From assembly GCA_017547545.1 (NCBI GenBank), contig JAFYPJ010000065.1, forward strand, positions 1-40,522: a stretch of 40,522 nt of DNA, in the 5' to 3' direction. The notes under the pieces were generated by a model. The model did not search any database. It had not been told where the DNA came from and was given only the letters and a program-made list of their open reading frames with translations. Source of the DNA: Clostridia bacterium. GTDB taxonomy: Bacteria; Bacillota; Clostridia; Oscillospirales; CAG-272. Both the position numbers and the translations under genes were made by a program. How positions within the stretch are numbered: position 1 is the first letter of the stretch; the number at the start of each line of letters is the position of its first letter. This document shows, one piece after another, positions 27,496 through 36,247 of the stretch.

Positions 27496-27873
27496 TTAAT
27501 TTGCATACAGCAGCACATTATAGTTATTGTAAATTGTTTCAACCTCTGTAATAGTTTTTAAAAATTCGTTGGAAAGACGGGGATTATTAAGATCGGATGA
27601 AATATCCTTCAGATTTCTGTAGCTGTGATATACGCTTGTAAAGCTTGCCCTGTCATATTCTGTCATTATATCGCAGTATTTCTTTAAGGTTTCGGAATCT
27701 CTGAAGCCCTCTAATTTTTCAAGTTTTTCACTTGCTTTTTAGTAATTCCCCTCTTCAATATAATTGGCGGCGGAAATATAACCGTAAATGTTTAAAACAA
27801 GCTGTCCCACAAAGAGTATTGTAATAAGAGAAAGAACGGTTATAATTGTTTTTTTGAAAGCTATTGTCTTCAT
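27496..27873 (-). pseudogene. Small membrane-anchored protein gene interrupted by an in-frame stop
   Basis: On the minus strand an AAGGAGG ribosome site precedes an ATG at 27873-27871. Translation gives a basic N-terminus, one transmembrane helix (about 9-30, TIITVLSLITILFVGQLVL) and then TAA at codon 45 (27741-27739). Reading on in the same frame gives a further 80 residues of charged, helix-forming sequence to a natural stop at 27498-27496, for 125 codons in all. TAA could come from CAA (Gln) by one change. It is divergent from the WYL regulator, which may control it. No family recognised. A sequencing error is possible. Confidence 0.65.
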
Positions 27874-27938
27874 TTTTATACCTCCTTGGCTTTCTTTCTG
27901 ATACCATTATAAATTCTTGGGTGTCCAAAAAAACGGAC

Positions 27939-27967
27939 TTGAAAAAATATTTTTTATGGTATATAAT
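27939..27967 (+). promoter_or_regulatory. Sigma-A promoter of the WYL regulator with an adjacent short palindrome
   Basis: TTGAAA (27939-27944), 17 bases, TATAAT (27962-27967). Just upstream and overlapping the -35 is a GTCC-N8-GGAC inverted repeat (27923-27938), which could be an operator. The leader would be only about a dozen bases. Confidence 0.65.
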
Positions 27968-27985
27968 AGATTTGAGGTGAAATAT

Positions 27986-28963
27986 ATGGTAAAATCAAAG
28001 GATCAAAAGGCAAAACTGCTTTTTTTACTTGACATATTAAAAAAACAAACCGATGAATCCCATCCGATAACAACTCAAGGATTGATAGAAGAGTTAGCAA
28101 GGCAGGGAATAAAATGTGAGAGAAAAACGGTATATGCAGATATAGAATGTCTTATAAATTACGGCTTTGATATAGTGAGCTCAAAGGGGTATTATTATAT
28201 GGCAAGCCGTGAGCTTGAGCTTGCGGAATTAAAATTGCTTGTTGATGCGGTGCAGTCCTCAAAATTTATTACAGCAAAGAAAAGCCAACAGCTTATCCGA
28301 AAACTTTCCAATATGGTAAGCAGGTATGATTCAAGCCAACTCAACCGTCAGGTATATGTTTCGGGAAGAGTTAAAACCATGAATGAAAGCATTTATTATA
28401 ATGTGGACAAGCTCCACCGTGCAATGAACAATAACCATGAAATAACCTTTAAATATTTTGAATGGAACTATAAGAAGGAAAAAACGCTTCGTCATAACGG
28501 CAAGCTGTACCGTATCTCTCCCTGGTCACTTTCCTGGGACGATGAAAATTACTACCTTGTTTCCTATGATGCAGCTGAAGGTATGATAAGGCATTTCCGC
28601 GTGGATAAAATGATAGAGATAACTGAACAAAAAAATGAAAGAAGCGGAAAGGAGACCTTTGCCGAATTTGACTCTGCCATTTATTCCAAGCAGACCTTCG
28701 GTATGTTTTCCGGCAAGCCTGAGCTTGTAACACTTTTGTGCAAAAAGCGCCTTGCAGGTGTTATGATAGACAGATTTGGCAATGACATCACCATGATCTC
28801 TGTAGATGAAGATAATTTTGAATTAACCGTAAAGGTAACGGTAAGTCCGCCCTTTTTATCATGGATTTTCCAATTTTGCGGTGATGTAAGGATAATTTCC
28901 CCTGCCGATGTAGAGCAAAGACTCAAAGCAATGGCGCAAAATATCATAACATCTTATAAATAA
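27986..28963 (+). CDS. WYL-domain helix-turn-helix transcriptional regulator
   Basis: The 325-residue protein has an N-terminal winged helix (about 5-72; TTQGLIEELARQGIKCERKTVYADI is the recognition region) and a WYL-type ligand domain (about 140-240) in which the name motif reads W180-S-L, followed by DDENYYLVSYD and HFRVDKM. A C-terminal WCX-like extension follows (about 255-325). Such proteins sense small molecules or nucleic acid and act as activators or repressors. The frame extends to 27917, but GAGGTGA at 27974-27980 fixes the ATG at 27986. It is divergent from the broken small membrane gene. Regulon unknown. Confidence 0.88.
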   Translation: MVKSKDQKAKLLFLLDILKKQTDESHPITTQGLIEELARQGIKCERKTVYADIECLINYGFDIVSSKGYYYMASRELELAELKLLVDAVQSSKFITAKKSQQLIRKLSNMVSRYDSSQLNRQVYVSGRVKTMNESIYYNVDKLHRAMNNNHEITFKYFEWNYKKEKTLRHNGKLYRISPWSLSWDDENYYLVSYDAAEGMIRHFRVDKMIEITEQKNERSGKETFAEFDSAIYSKQTFGMFSGKPELVTLLCKKRLAGVMIDRFGNDITMISVDEDNFELTVKVTVSPPFLSWIFQFCGDVRIISPADVEQRLKAMAQNIITSYK

Positions 28964-28974
28964 TAATTTGTATA

Positions 28975-29018
28975 AAAAAGCCGTAAACTCCATCATATAC
29001 AGGAGTTTACGGCTTTTT
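28975..29018. terminator. Bidirectional terminator between the WYL and XRE genes
   Basis: Stem AAAAAGCCGTAAACTCC / GGAGTTTACGGCTTTTT with a 10-base loop between converging genes. T runs occur on both strands. Confidence 0.88.
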
Positions 29019-29038
29019 GTTTTTTAATAAACAAAGGA

Positions 29039-29314
29039 CTACTTTAACAACTGCTTTATCTCATACAGCTCTTTTGCTATAACATCAATTTTCCTTAAAA
29101 TTTCAGAATTCTCATTTCTTTTGGAAAAAGGACGGTCAACAAGATAGTCAATACTTACATCGAAAAAATCAGCTAATTTTATAAGAGCATAACTATCAGG
29201 ATTGGTTTTTCCCATTTCATAATTCGAAAGAGTTTTTTGATCAATTCCGGTAGCATTCGTAACATCGATCTGACATAACGACATTGCCTCTCTTAACTCT
29301 CTTATTTTGTTCAT
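29039..29314 (-). CDS. Small XRE-family regulator with a C-terminal helix
   Basis: The 91-residue protein has a Cro/C1-type HTH (about 3-60; IRELREAMSLCQIDVTNATGI then TLSNYEMGKTNPDSYALIKLADFFDVSIDYL) and a short charged C-terminal helix (70-91, RKIDVIAKELYEIKQLL) that may dimerise. A GAGG ribosome site precedes the ATG. It is divergent from the decayed esterase gene at 29485 across 170 bases of AT-rich DNA. Its original job may have been to control that gene (inference). Confidence 0.85.
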   Translation of the reverse strand: MNKIRELREAMSLCQIDVTNATGIDQKTLSNYEMGKTNPDSYALIKLADFFDVSIDYLVDRPFSKRNENSEILRKIDVIAKELYEIKQLLK

Positions 29315-29484
29315 TGAAACCTCTTATTAATATATTCAGTAGAAAAATTATACTATAAATTTATGGATAAGGCTTTACATACTAAGAAATTGTATATATA
29401 ACATCAAATATACTAAATTATTAGTACACAAAGTACGGATTATACTTATATTACTTGATTTATTAAAGTATGGCGGAGGACGAA

Positions 29485-31757
29485 ATGAAGATAAAATCAG
29501 TGATTTTAATGACGGTGTTAGCAGTTAGCTTGTTTCTTGTAACCGGAATAACGGTTGCGGCACAACAGGATGAAGTAAAAGAAAGCGTGAGTGCCAACGG
29601 AGTAATAATAACGGTCAGCGGTTTGAATGATACCCGTGATTTTTATATCTCAAAGGGAATACACAGAGTTTTCAAATGTTAAGGAAAACAAGGTGGTACA
29701 GATATCCGCAAATAAGATAGCGGGAGCAAGTGAGTACTGCTATACCGTTAAAGAGCCCGGTACCTATAGCTTCTGTGTTCAGTATGATGACGAAAGCTAT
29801 AACTATTACACGGTTACGATTATCGATCCCAATATTCCCACGGCTTACGGTATTCATGTATCAAACGCATTTTCGAATAATATGATAATTCAGCGCGACA
29901 AGCTCTTTACCGTATGGGGTACTGCCAAATCTCCGTCAGGAACTACCGTTCTCTGCGAGGTAAACGGAGCTCAACATTGGTTACCTCACGAGGGAGAAAT
30001 AATCACAGGCGAAAACAAACTCACGGTAGATGCGGGAAGCTTTGAGCTTCTTGCGGTTAGATACGGCAGAAATACCGAGCACAGTACCCCTGTAAATCTG
30101 ACATTGTGTAACGAACATAAAATGCCCGCGGTTGCTTTTATCGATTATAAATATGCCGTGAACAGCTTCATTACAATGACGATAGATTCAAGCGGTTGGG
30201 ATATATATACTCCCCGAACTAAAACAGACTACGCTTACCGTTACGGTCCCACGATAATAACCAACGAAGACGGCAGTATGGACGTTTGGTTTTCGTGTAC
30301 CGGAAGCAACGAGTCACAGGAGCTTGATTACTTCACCCATAAGCATTCAAGTGATGGCGGCATGAGCTGGGGTGAAGAAAAAATAGTTCTTTCTCCCACG
30401 GGACTTTCTAAGGATAGACTTTCTGTTTGTGATCCCGCAGCAATATATTTTAACGGATATTATTATCTTGGTTATACCTGTACCCTCGATAAGGGTGGTT
30501 ATACTAATCACGGCTTTGTGCAAGAAGTAAAAATCCCGACGGGCCTTATGAAAAATGGAACGGTAACGGTTGGGGCGGTGCTCCCGAGCCTATAATCACC
30601 TATAACGGCAGAGGTGACCAATGGGGTATGGGTGAATTAAGCTTTGTAAAGGTTGAAAACACCCTTTATATCTATTATTCTTTGAAATGCGAAACGGGAC
30701 AAAATACCTATGTATGCACAGCGGATGCGTCTAAAGAAAATTGGCCGCTTACTATAGGTGAAAGTAAACAGGCATTAAAATGGGGATACGGTCAGGCGGC
30801 GGCAGACGTTAAGTTCGACACAGCAACAAACCTGTTCGTAGCAGCAGCTATCGTAAACGGCAATTCACCCAATTGCTATATGGCACTCTTTACTTCAAGC
30901 GACGGATACAATTTTACTCTGTCAAGCCGCAGCCGTGCGAATATGAAGGCTTATGCCATGAATAACGGTATTTCGGCAGGACCTGACGGTACATTTAACA
31001 GTAATACAGACAAGCTTTACATATCTTATACCTACGGTGAAAGATGGGGTTGCTGGGCAACAAGACTTGCTCCCGTAACTATCAAAATTTCTCCCTGCCC
31101 TAAATTGGATGACAATCGCAGTACCGATAAGGAAAGCTTTACTGTATATACAGGTGAAAAGGAGTATATCGGTATAACAACAGAATCACATTATTATATA
31201 ATTGAAGAGGGAACAGAGTTTAAGGTTGATGCGTATATTTTTGACGATGAAATGAACAGAGAAGCCTTATTACCGACATATCCGGCTTTGTATTCTCCGA
31301 TTATGACAATATTGTAGTATCCTTTGACGGAAATTCGGGAAAAGCTTTAATTCAAGGTAAGACTGTGGTTGCGTTAACTTATAATGACAAATATTACATT
31401 ACCTTTACCGTTGAAGTTAGGGCTAAGGGAAGTGATATAAGCTCTTCGAATATTTATGAATGGCAGCCCTGGAGCAACGTTATAAATGTGAAAGCAGGAG
31501 CCGACTATCAAAGTGCTATTAGAGGTATATTAACCATATATTCAGGTATTATCGGTGAAGCGTATAACGATACAATAGCGGATAAGGTTTTATTTACCTA
31601 TTATGATTATCCGGTGATTTATACGGGCTATGATACCAATATCATAAGTGTTGACAGCCAAGGTAACATAACCGCTTTAAATTACGGTTCTACCGTGGTA
31701 ACTGTTATCGTTGGAAATCAAAAGGCCTTTAATGTTACCGTGAACATAATTCCTTAA
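29485..31757 (+). pseudogene. Decayed esterase-family gene fused to an Asp-box propeller and Ig-like domain
   Basis: A signal peptide start (ATG 29485, GGAGG upstream) leads into an R2-type repeat that breaks frame near 29660 and continues one frame over. The repeat ends as an R4 type (EPGTYSFCVQYDDESYNYYT), so R3 is missing. The SASA start (SNAFSNNMIIQRD...CEVNGA) is joined directly to the SASA tail (WLPHEGEIITG...), removing about 420 residues including GQSN, WYQGESD and the HP motif. A beta-propeller with a sialidase-type Asp box (SSDGGMSWG) follows; its frame breaks at an A5 run (30529-30533) where six A's would restore VKNPDGPYEKW. A third frame break lies near 31262-31275, after which about 160 residues end in a Big_2-like Ig domain (DSQGNITALNYGSTVVTV). 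At least three frame breaks plus a core deletion make it non-functional as an esterase. Confidence 0.85.
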
Positions 31758-31793
31758 ATTACCCCAAATAACTTCCTAAAATATATTAACCGT

Positions 31794-31826
31794 AACAAAA
31801 CACCTCGGATTCGGAGGTGTTTTGTT
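31794..31826 (+). terminator. Terminator after the decayed esterase gene
   Basis: Stem AACAAAACACCTC / GAGGTGTTTTGTT with a seven-base loop and T-rich tail, still well conserved although the gene is broken. Confidence 0.8.
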
Positions 31827-31840
31827 ATTTATAAAACAAA

Positions 31841-31866
31841 ATCTCCCGTGAAAAATCACGGGAGAT
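31841..31866 (-). terminator. Terminator of the EF-G-like gene
   Basis: On the minus strand, ATCTCCCGTGA / TCACGGGAGAT with a four-base loop is followed by TTTTGTTTTAT, 34 bases after the stop. Confidence 0.85.
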
Positions 31867-31900
31867 AATTATTATATTCAGTTTGTTTTTAAAAGTCTGC

Positions 31901-33979
31901 TTATTCTTCAGCGTTCTTCTTTGCTTCTTCAATGATCTTCTGAGCAGAAGCAGCGGGAACCTCTTCGTATCTTACGAAATTGAAGGAGAACTTACCCTTA
32001 CCCTGAGAAAGAGCACGCAATGCAATGGTATAGTCAACCATTTCGGAAGCGGGAACTTCAGCTTCAAGGATCTGATAACCCTTCTTGCCTTCGCAAGCAC
32101 TCATACCCATTACACGGCCGCGACGCTTGTTAACATCACCCATAGCATCACCGAGCATACTGTCGGGAATAGTAACCTTGAGTTCGCCAACGGGCTCAAG
32201 GATAACGGGATTAGCCTTTGCAAGACCGTCCTTGTATGCCAGGCTTGCAGCAAGCTTAAATGCCATTTCGGAGGAGTCAACATCGTGGTAAGAACCGTCA
32301 TAGAGGTTAGCTGCAAGGTTAACTACAGGATAACCTGCAAGAACACCCTTCTGCATTGCTTCCAAAAGTCCCTTTTCAACTGCAGGGAAGTATCCCTTGG
32401 GAACTGCACCGCCAACAACCGATTCGGTAAATGTAAGGCCGTCTGCTTCACCGGGAGCAAATTCGATCTTAACATGGCCGTACTGACCGTGACCGCCGGA
32501 CTGCTTCTTATGCTTACCTTCAACCTGAACCTTCTTCTTGATGGTTTCGCGGTAAGCGATCTTGGGAGCAGTAAGTACTACAGATACATTGTATCTTGCC
32601 TTAAGCTTTGATGTAACAACATCAAGGTGCATATCGCCCAAACCGGAAAGAACAAGTTCCTTGGTTTCAGCGTTGTTTACAAATTTGAGAGTCATATCTT
32701 CTTCAAGCATCTTTGTGATACCGGAAGAGATCTTATCTTCATCACCCTTGCCCTGAGGCTTAACTGCCATAGACATATAAGGTGTGGGATATGCAACCTT
32801 CTTGAATTCATAGTTTGCAGAACCGGATGTAAGTGTGTCATTTGTAAATGTGTTTGCAAGCTTGGGTATCATACCGATATCGCCGCAAGCAAGGCTGTCA
32901 ACCTCGGTCTGCTTCTTACCGCACATGGTATAGAAGTGAGCAAATTTTTCGTTGCCGCCTCTGGTAACATTGCGCAGAGTCATTGTATTAGTGAGTTCAC
33001 CTGTCATAACCTTAAAGAAGGACATCTTACCAACAAAGGGGTCTGCGATGGTCTTGAATACGAGAACAGAAGTATCGGTAGTATCTGCAATAGAGAGTTC
33101 CTTTTCTTCATCGTTTTCAACAACTGTTTCAACCTTCTTTGCGGTGTGACGGGGGTATGATTCAAATATAATATTCATAAGAGCTTCGATACTCCAGAGC
33201 TTGGTTGCCGAACCGCAGATAACGGGGCAGATCTCACCCTTTATCATACCCTGATGGAGAGCTTCAACAGCTTCCTCGGTAGATATTTCTTCACCCTCAA
33301 AATATTTTTCCATAAGCTCATCGCTTGTACCTGCAATAGATTCAAGGAACATATCTCTGTAGGTAGCAGCTACATCCTGGAATTCAGCAGGAATTTCGCC
33401 TTCGGTATGAGCACCGGTCTTGTCATATACGAATACCTTCTGGTCAAGAAGATTGAGGAATCCGGTAATAACACCGTCAACTCTCATGGGGAGAAGAAGG
33501 GGACATACAACATTACCGAATTTTTCACGCAATTCGTCATAAAGCTTTGTAAAACGAGCTTCGGGATCGTCGAACTTGTTGATAAAGAATGTTCTGGGCA
33601 TATTAACTTCGCAAGCCTTTTCCCATGCAAGTTCTGCACCAACTTCAACACCGTTACGGGCGTCGATTGTGATAACTGCTGCATCCGCAACACGAAGAGC
33701 CTGATGAACTTCACCTTCAAAGTCGAGGAAGCCGGGGGTGTCTATCATATTGATCTTGCAATTTTCCCAGATAACAGGTGCCATTGCAGAGGATATTGAA
33801 AAGCCTCTCTTGGTTTCTTCGGGATCATAGTCACAAACTGTATTTTTGTCTGTGGGATTGCCGAGACGGTCTGTTGCCTTAGTCATGTAAAGCATTGCCT
33901 CAGCCATAGAGGTTTTGCCGCATCCGCCATGTCCTAAAAGACATACATTACGGATCTGTTTGGTTGTGTACTTTGCCAT
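31901..33979 (-). CDS. fusA: Elongation factor G-like translational GTPase (EF-G2 type)
   Basis: The 692-residue protein has the five-domain EF-G layout: G domain (about 10-285), domain II (about 305-390), III (about 400-475), IV (about 480-600) and V (about 600-680). GTPase motifs are GHGGCGKT (16-23), DTPG (80-83) and NKFD (134-137). Canonical EF-G has NKMD, and its switch I RGITI reads RGFSI here (58-62). These traits match the EF-G-like paralogue group (EF-G2) rather than the main translocase encoded in the str operon, so the symbol is only the family name. Its role in such bacteria is not settled (translocation backup, recycling or a specialised state). It is a single gene with its own consensus promoter and terminator, and an AGGAG site before the ATG. 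Confidence 0.85.
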   Translation of the reverse strand: MAKYTTKQIRNVCLLGHGGCGKTSMAEAMLYMTKATDRLGNPTDKNTVCDYDPEETKRGFSISSAMAPVIWENCKINMIDTPGFLDFEGEVHQALRVADAAVITIDARNGVEVGAELAWEKACEVNMPRTFFINKFDDPEARFTKLYDELREKFGNVVCPLLLPMRVDGVITGFLNLLDQKVFVYDKTGAHTEGEIPAEFQDVAATYRDMFLESIAGTSDELMEKYFEGEEISTEEAVEALHQGMIKGEICPVICGSATKLWSIEALMNIIFESYPRHTAKKVETVVENDEEKELSIADTTDTSVLVFKTIADPFVGKMSFFKVMTGELTNTMTLRNVTRGGNEKFAHFYTMCGKKQTEVDSLACGDIGMIPKLANTFTNDTLTSGSANYEFKKVAYPTPYMSMAVKPQGKGDEDKISSGITKMLEEDMTLKFVNNAETKELVLSGLGDMHLDVVTSKLKARYNVSVVLTAPKIAYRETIKKKVQVEGKHKKQSGGHGQYGHVKIEFAPGEADGLTFTESVVGGAVPKGYFPAVEKGLLEAMQKGVLAGYPVVNLAANLYDGSYHDVDSSEMAFKLAASLAYKDGLAKANPVILEPVGELKVTIPDSMLGDAMGDVNKRRGRVMGMSACEGKKGYQILEAEVPASEMVDYTIALRALSQGKGKFSFNFVRYEEVPAASAQKIIEEAKKNAEE

Positions 33980-34034
33980 TTTATGTACTCCTTATGTTTA
34001 ATTACATATTTATTATTAAATCATGCATAAAACT

Positions 34035-34063
34035 ATTATATATCATAAATGAATAAATTGCAA
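34035..34063 (-). promoter_or_regulatory. Sigma-A promoter of the EF-G-like gene
   Basis: On the minus strand TTGCAA (34063-34058), 17 bases, TATAAT (34040-34035). The leader is about 50 bases. Confidence 0.75.
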
Positions 34064-34097
34064 TAGGAATATTAACGATTTGTGTCCTTTATATGGT

Positions 34098-34143
34098 AAA
34101 AAAAAAGCAAGGAATTTTGTACTATTTGTACAAAACCCCTTGC
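34098..34143 (-). terminator. Terminator overlapping the 3' end of the radical SAM gene
   Basis: On the minus strand a GCAAGGggTTTTGTAC stem with one 2-base internal mismatch encloses the last codons and stop of the gene. It is followed by an uninterrupted run of nine T's. Confidence 0.85.
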
Positions 34144-35048
34144 CAAGAGTTGTTTTTTGATAAATATTTGTCTATTTCGTTCATAACCACGAATTTTTTC
34201 TTTGACCATTCTGGAGCAATAAGTGAATTCTTCTGTCCGTCCCCTGTAATTCTTCCAATACATATATCGGGTGGTAAAAGCTCTAACTGTTTACAGGTGA
34301 TCTTTGTGTATTCTTCAAGCGTGAGAAGCTTAAAATCACCCTTTTTGTAGTTTTCGGCTATAGGAGTTCCTTCCTCTATATATAACATATGAATTTTCAG
34401 CATAAAGGGATGAAGCCTTGCAATTTCCCGCGCTGTTTCAAGCATCATTTCCTCAGTTTCTTCCGGCAGGGAATTGATGATATGAATACATATATTCAAG
34501 CCTTTAAGCTTTTCGTAGGTTTCAAGGAATTTTTCATAGCTGTGGCCTCGGTTTATAAGGGCTGCGGTTTTATCGTGTACCGTTTGTAAGCCTAATTCAA
34601 GAATAAGAAAGGTTCTTTCGTTCAGTTCCTTTAAATACTCAAGGCATTTATCATCTATTGCATCAACTCTTGTTGCAATATCAAGACCAATGGCTTCGGG
34701 AAGCAAAAGAGCTTTTTCATATATTTCCTTCAGCTTCTCTATAGGGGCATAAGTGTTTGTATAGTCCTGAAAATAGGGCAAACGAAGAGCTCCCTTCCAT
34801 TTTGACGAAAGCTTTTCTGTTTGCATAAGATACTGCAATTCAAAATCAAGACCGCGCATATCCGAATTGCGTAGGGGCAGGGTGCAGTAGGTACAGCCGC
34901 CCTTGCCGCATCTGCCGTCTATATTAGGGCAGGTGAATCCTGCATCTATCGGTATTTTTACGCATTTTGAGCCAAAACGCCTGCGCATCATATAGTCAAA
35001 GGTGTAATACCGTTTGTTTGTGTCCGAATAAGGAAAGGGATTAGACAT
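34122..35048 (-). CDS. TIGR01212-family (YhcC/YtqA-like) radical SAM protein
   Basis: The 308-residue protein resembles the YhcC/YtqA radical SAM family. The cluster region DAGFTCPNIDGRCGKGGCTYC carries C40, C52 and C55 (spacing C-x11-C-x2-C, as in this family) plus an extra C47. Later family features are GLDIATRVDAIDD (117-129), ELGLQTVHD (151-159) and HIINSLPEET. The reaction catalysed by this family is not clearly established. The start follows AGGAGA. It is 48 bases downstream of nagB on the same strand, separated by a hairpin, so it may be read partly from the HEAT-ASRT-nagB transcript. Confidence 0.88.
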   Translation of the reverse strand: MSNPFPYSDTNKRYYTFDYMMRRRFGSKCVKIPIDAGFTCPNIDGRCGKGGCTYCTLPLRNSDMRGLDFELQYLMQTEKLSSKWKGALRLPYFQDYTNTYAPIEKLKEIYEKALLLPEAIGLDIATRVDAIDDKCLEYLKELNERTFLILELGLQTVHDKTAALINRGHSYEKFLETYEKLKGLNICIHIINSLPEETEEMMLETAREIARLHPFMLKIHMLYIEEGTPIAENYKKGDFKLLTLEEYTKITCKQLELLPPDICIGRITGDGQKNSLIAPEWSKKKFVVMNEIDKYLSKNNSWQGVLYK

Positions 35049-35063
35049 ATTTTCTCCTATAAA

Positions 35064-35089
35064 ACAAGGCTGTCATCGGACAGCCTTGT
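35064..35089 (-). terminator. Hairpin between nagB and the radical SAM gene
   Basis: Stem ACAAGGCTGTC / GACAGCCTTGT with a four-base loop. The T tail on the minus strand is short (TTTTATAGG), so termination may be partial, letting some transcription reach the next gene. Confidence 0.65.
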
Positions 35090-35096
35090 CATTAAG

Positions 35097-35864
35097 TTAA
35101 ATTTTTGCCGCGCTGTCCGGATCAAGATAAAGTGTTGCATCGTCATGTAAACGCATAACGGTTGCAGGGCACTTTTCGCTGATCTCATCAGAAGTGCAGG
35201 TTGTATAAACCGCATCCGCCTTTGTGGGTGCGGGAACAGAGCAGATAAGCTTCTTTGCCTTCATAAACACGGGAATTGTGAGAGAAAGAGCGTGGGTGGG
35301 AACAAGATCAAGGGATGCAAAACATCCGTCGTTTACCTGCTGTTGGCGGCAGATAGGATCAAGCTCTACAATTTTAACAAGCTTTGAATCATTGAAATCT
35401 GCAACGGGGGGATCGTTGAATGCGATGTGTCCGTTTTCGCCGATTCCCATCATTATAATATCTACGGGGTGGGATTCAAGAAGCTCTGTATATCTCTTGC
35501 AGGTTGCTTCGGGATCGGATGCATCGGGAGCAAGATAGTTTACGCTCTTGAAGGGAACAAGATCAAAAATCGCTCTTGCAAGGAAATTGCCGAAGCCCTG
35601 GGGAGCATCCTTGGCAAGTCCGATATATTCGTCCATGTGGAATGCATTTATTTTATTCCATTCAATACCCTCGGCAGAAACAAGAGCCGCAAGGGTTTCG
35701 TTCTGGGATGGAGCTGCGGCGAAAATGATATTAAGCTCATCCTTTTCGGCCTGTAATTTCTTTATTTCGGCTACTGCATCTGCTGCTGCAACCTCGCCCA
35801 TGGACTGTCTTGAATCCATGATCTTAACTGTAAGTTTATCTTTTTTAAATTCTCTTGTAATCAT
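35097..35864 (-). CDS. nagB: Glucosamine-6-phosphate deaminase
   Basis: NagB converts glucosamine-6-P to fructose-6-P and ammonia, completing GlcNAc catabolism after NagA. The 255-residue protein has the family signatures AFHMDEYIGL (D78), MGIGENGHIAFNDP (139-152; H146 at the catalytic His position) and a THALSLTIP motif. Length is close to the usual 240-270. It is third in a minus-strand group: HEAT protein, 12 bases, ASRT-family protein, 2 bases, nagB. It is 18 kb from nagA, so the pathway is split between two loci in this window. Confidence 0.92.
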   Translation of the reverse strand: MITREFKKDKLTVKIMDSRQSMGEVAAADAVAEIKKLQAEKDELNIIFAAAPSQNETLAALVSAEGIEWNKINAFHMDEYIGLAKDAPQGFGNFLARAIFDLVPFKSVNYLAPDASDPEATCKRYTELLESHPVDIIMMGIGENGHIAFNDPPVADFNDSKLVKIVELDPICRQQQVNDGCFASLDLVPTHALSLTIPVFMKAKKLICSVPAPTKADAVYTTCTSDEISEKCPATVMRLHDDATLYLDPDSAAKI

Positions 35865-35866
35865 TT

Positions 35867-36235
35867 TTAGTCCTCGTATGTATGTCCCTGTACTGTATAG
35901 AATGCCATATTTGCCTGACGGGTATCAAGGCGTCCGAAAACCGCAAATATGGGAAGATCGCTGTTAAGCACCATTGCGTACTGACCAAAGGGGATCTGAT
36001 AGCCTTCTTCACCAACAGGTCTGTCAAGGCGATTGCACTTAACACGCTTGCCGTCAACCTTTATGGTAATGTTTTCAACGGGATCGCGGTCTTCAAAAAG
36101 AAGAGTCATTTTAACTGTTGCAACATCATCGTTCAGGTTGAGTATCATAAGAGACTCATGAGCCTCAATTTCTGTTCCGTCCTTAGGGGGTAATTCACCG
36201 TCTGCGAATACCCAGTTCTTTTTACCCATTGCCAT
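35867..36235 (-). CDS. Sensory-rhodopsin-transducer (ASRT, PF07100-like) family protein
   Basis: The 122-residue cytoplasmic protein matches the Anabaena sensory rhodopsin transducer family: W...ADGELPP, AHESLMILNLNDDVATVKMTLLFEDRDPV, KVDGKRVKCNRLD, IPFGQYAMVLNSDLPIFAVFGRLDTRQANMAFYT. Family members form beta-barrel-like small-molecule-binding folds, and sugar binding has been proposed. No rhodopsin gene is here. The end is 2 bases from nagB, strongly suggesting co-translation and a role linked to amino-sugar metabolism (inference). The open frame starts at a GTG at 36244, but an AGAGG site places the ATG at 36235 better. The Anabaena protein is similar in length (about 125). Confidence 0.82.
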   Translation of the reverse strand: MAMGKKNWVFADGELPPKDGTEIEAHESLMILNLNDDVATVKMTLLFEDRDPVENITIKVDGKRVKCNRLDRPVGEEGYQIPFGQYAMVLNSDLPIFAVFGRLDTRQANMAFYTVQGHTYED

Positions 36236-36247
36236 ATCTGCCACCTC

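Noticed and set aside
27739..27741. Recoded stop (non-standard amino acid) in the small membrane gene
   Set aside because: The codon is TAA, not TGA or TAG, and every other gene here uses TAA as a normal stop.
29640..31290. Programmed ribosomal frameshifting in the broken esterase gene
   Set aside because: Three separate breaks plus loss of the catalytic core fit decay better. Only the A5 run at 30529-30533 looks slippery and no stimulatory structure is evident.
31883..32611. 242-residue plus-strand ORF inside the EF-G-like gene
   Set aside because: Antisense shadow of a conserved translational GTPase; Cys/Asn-rich translation with no domain.
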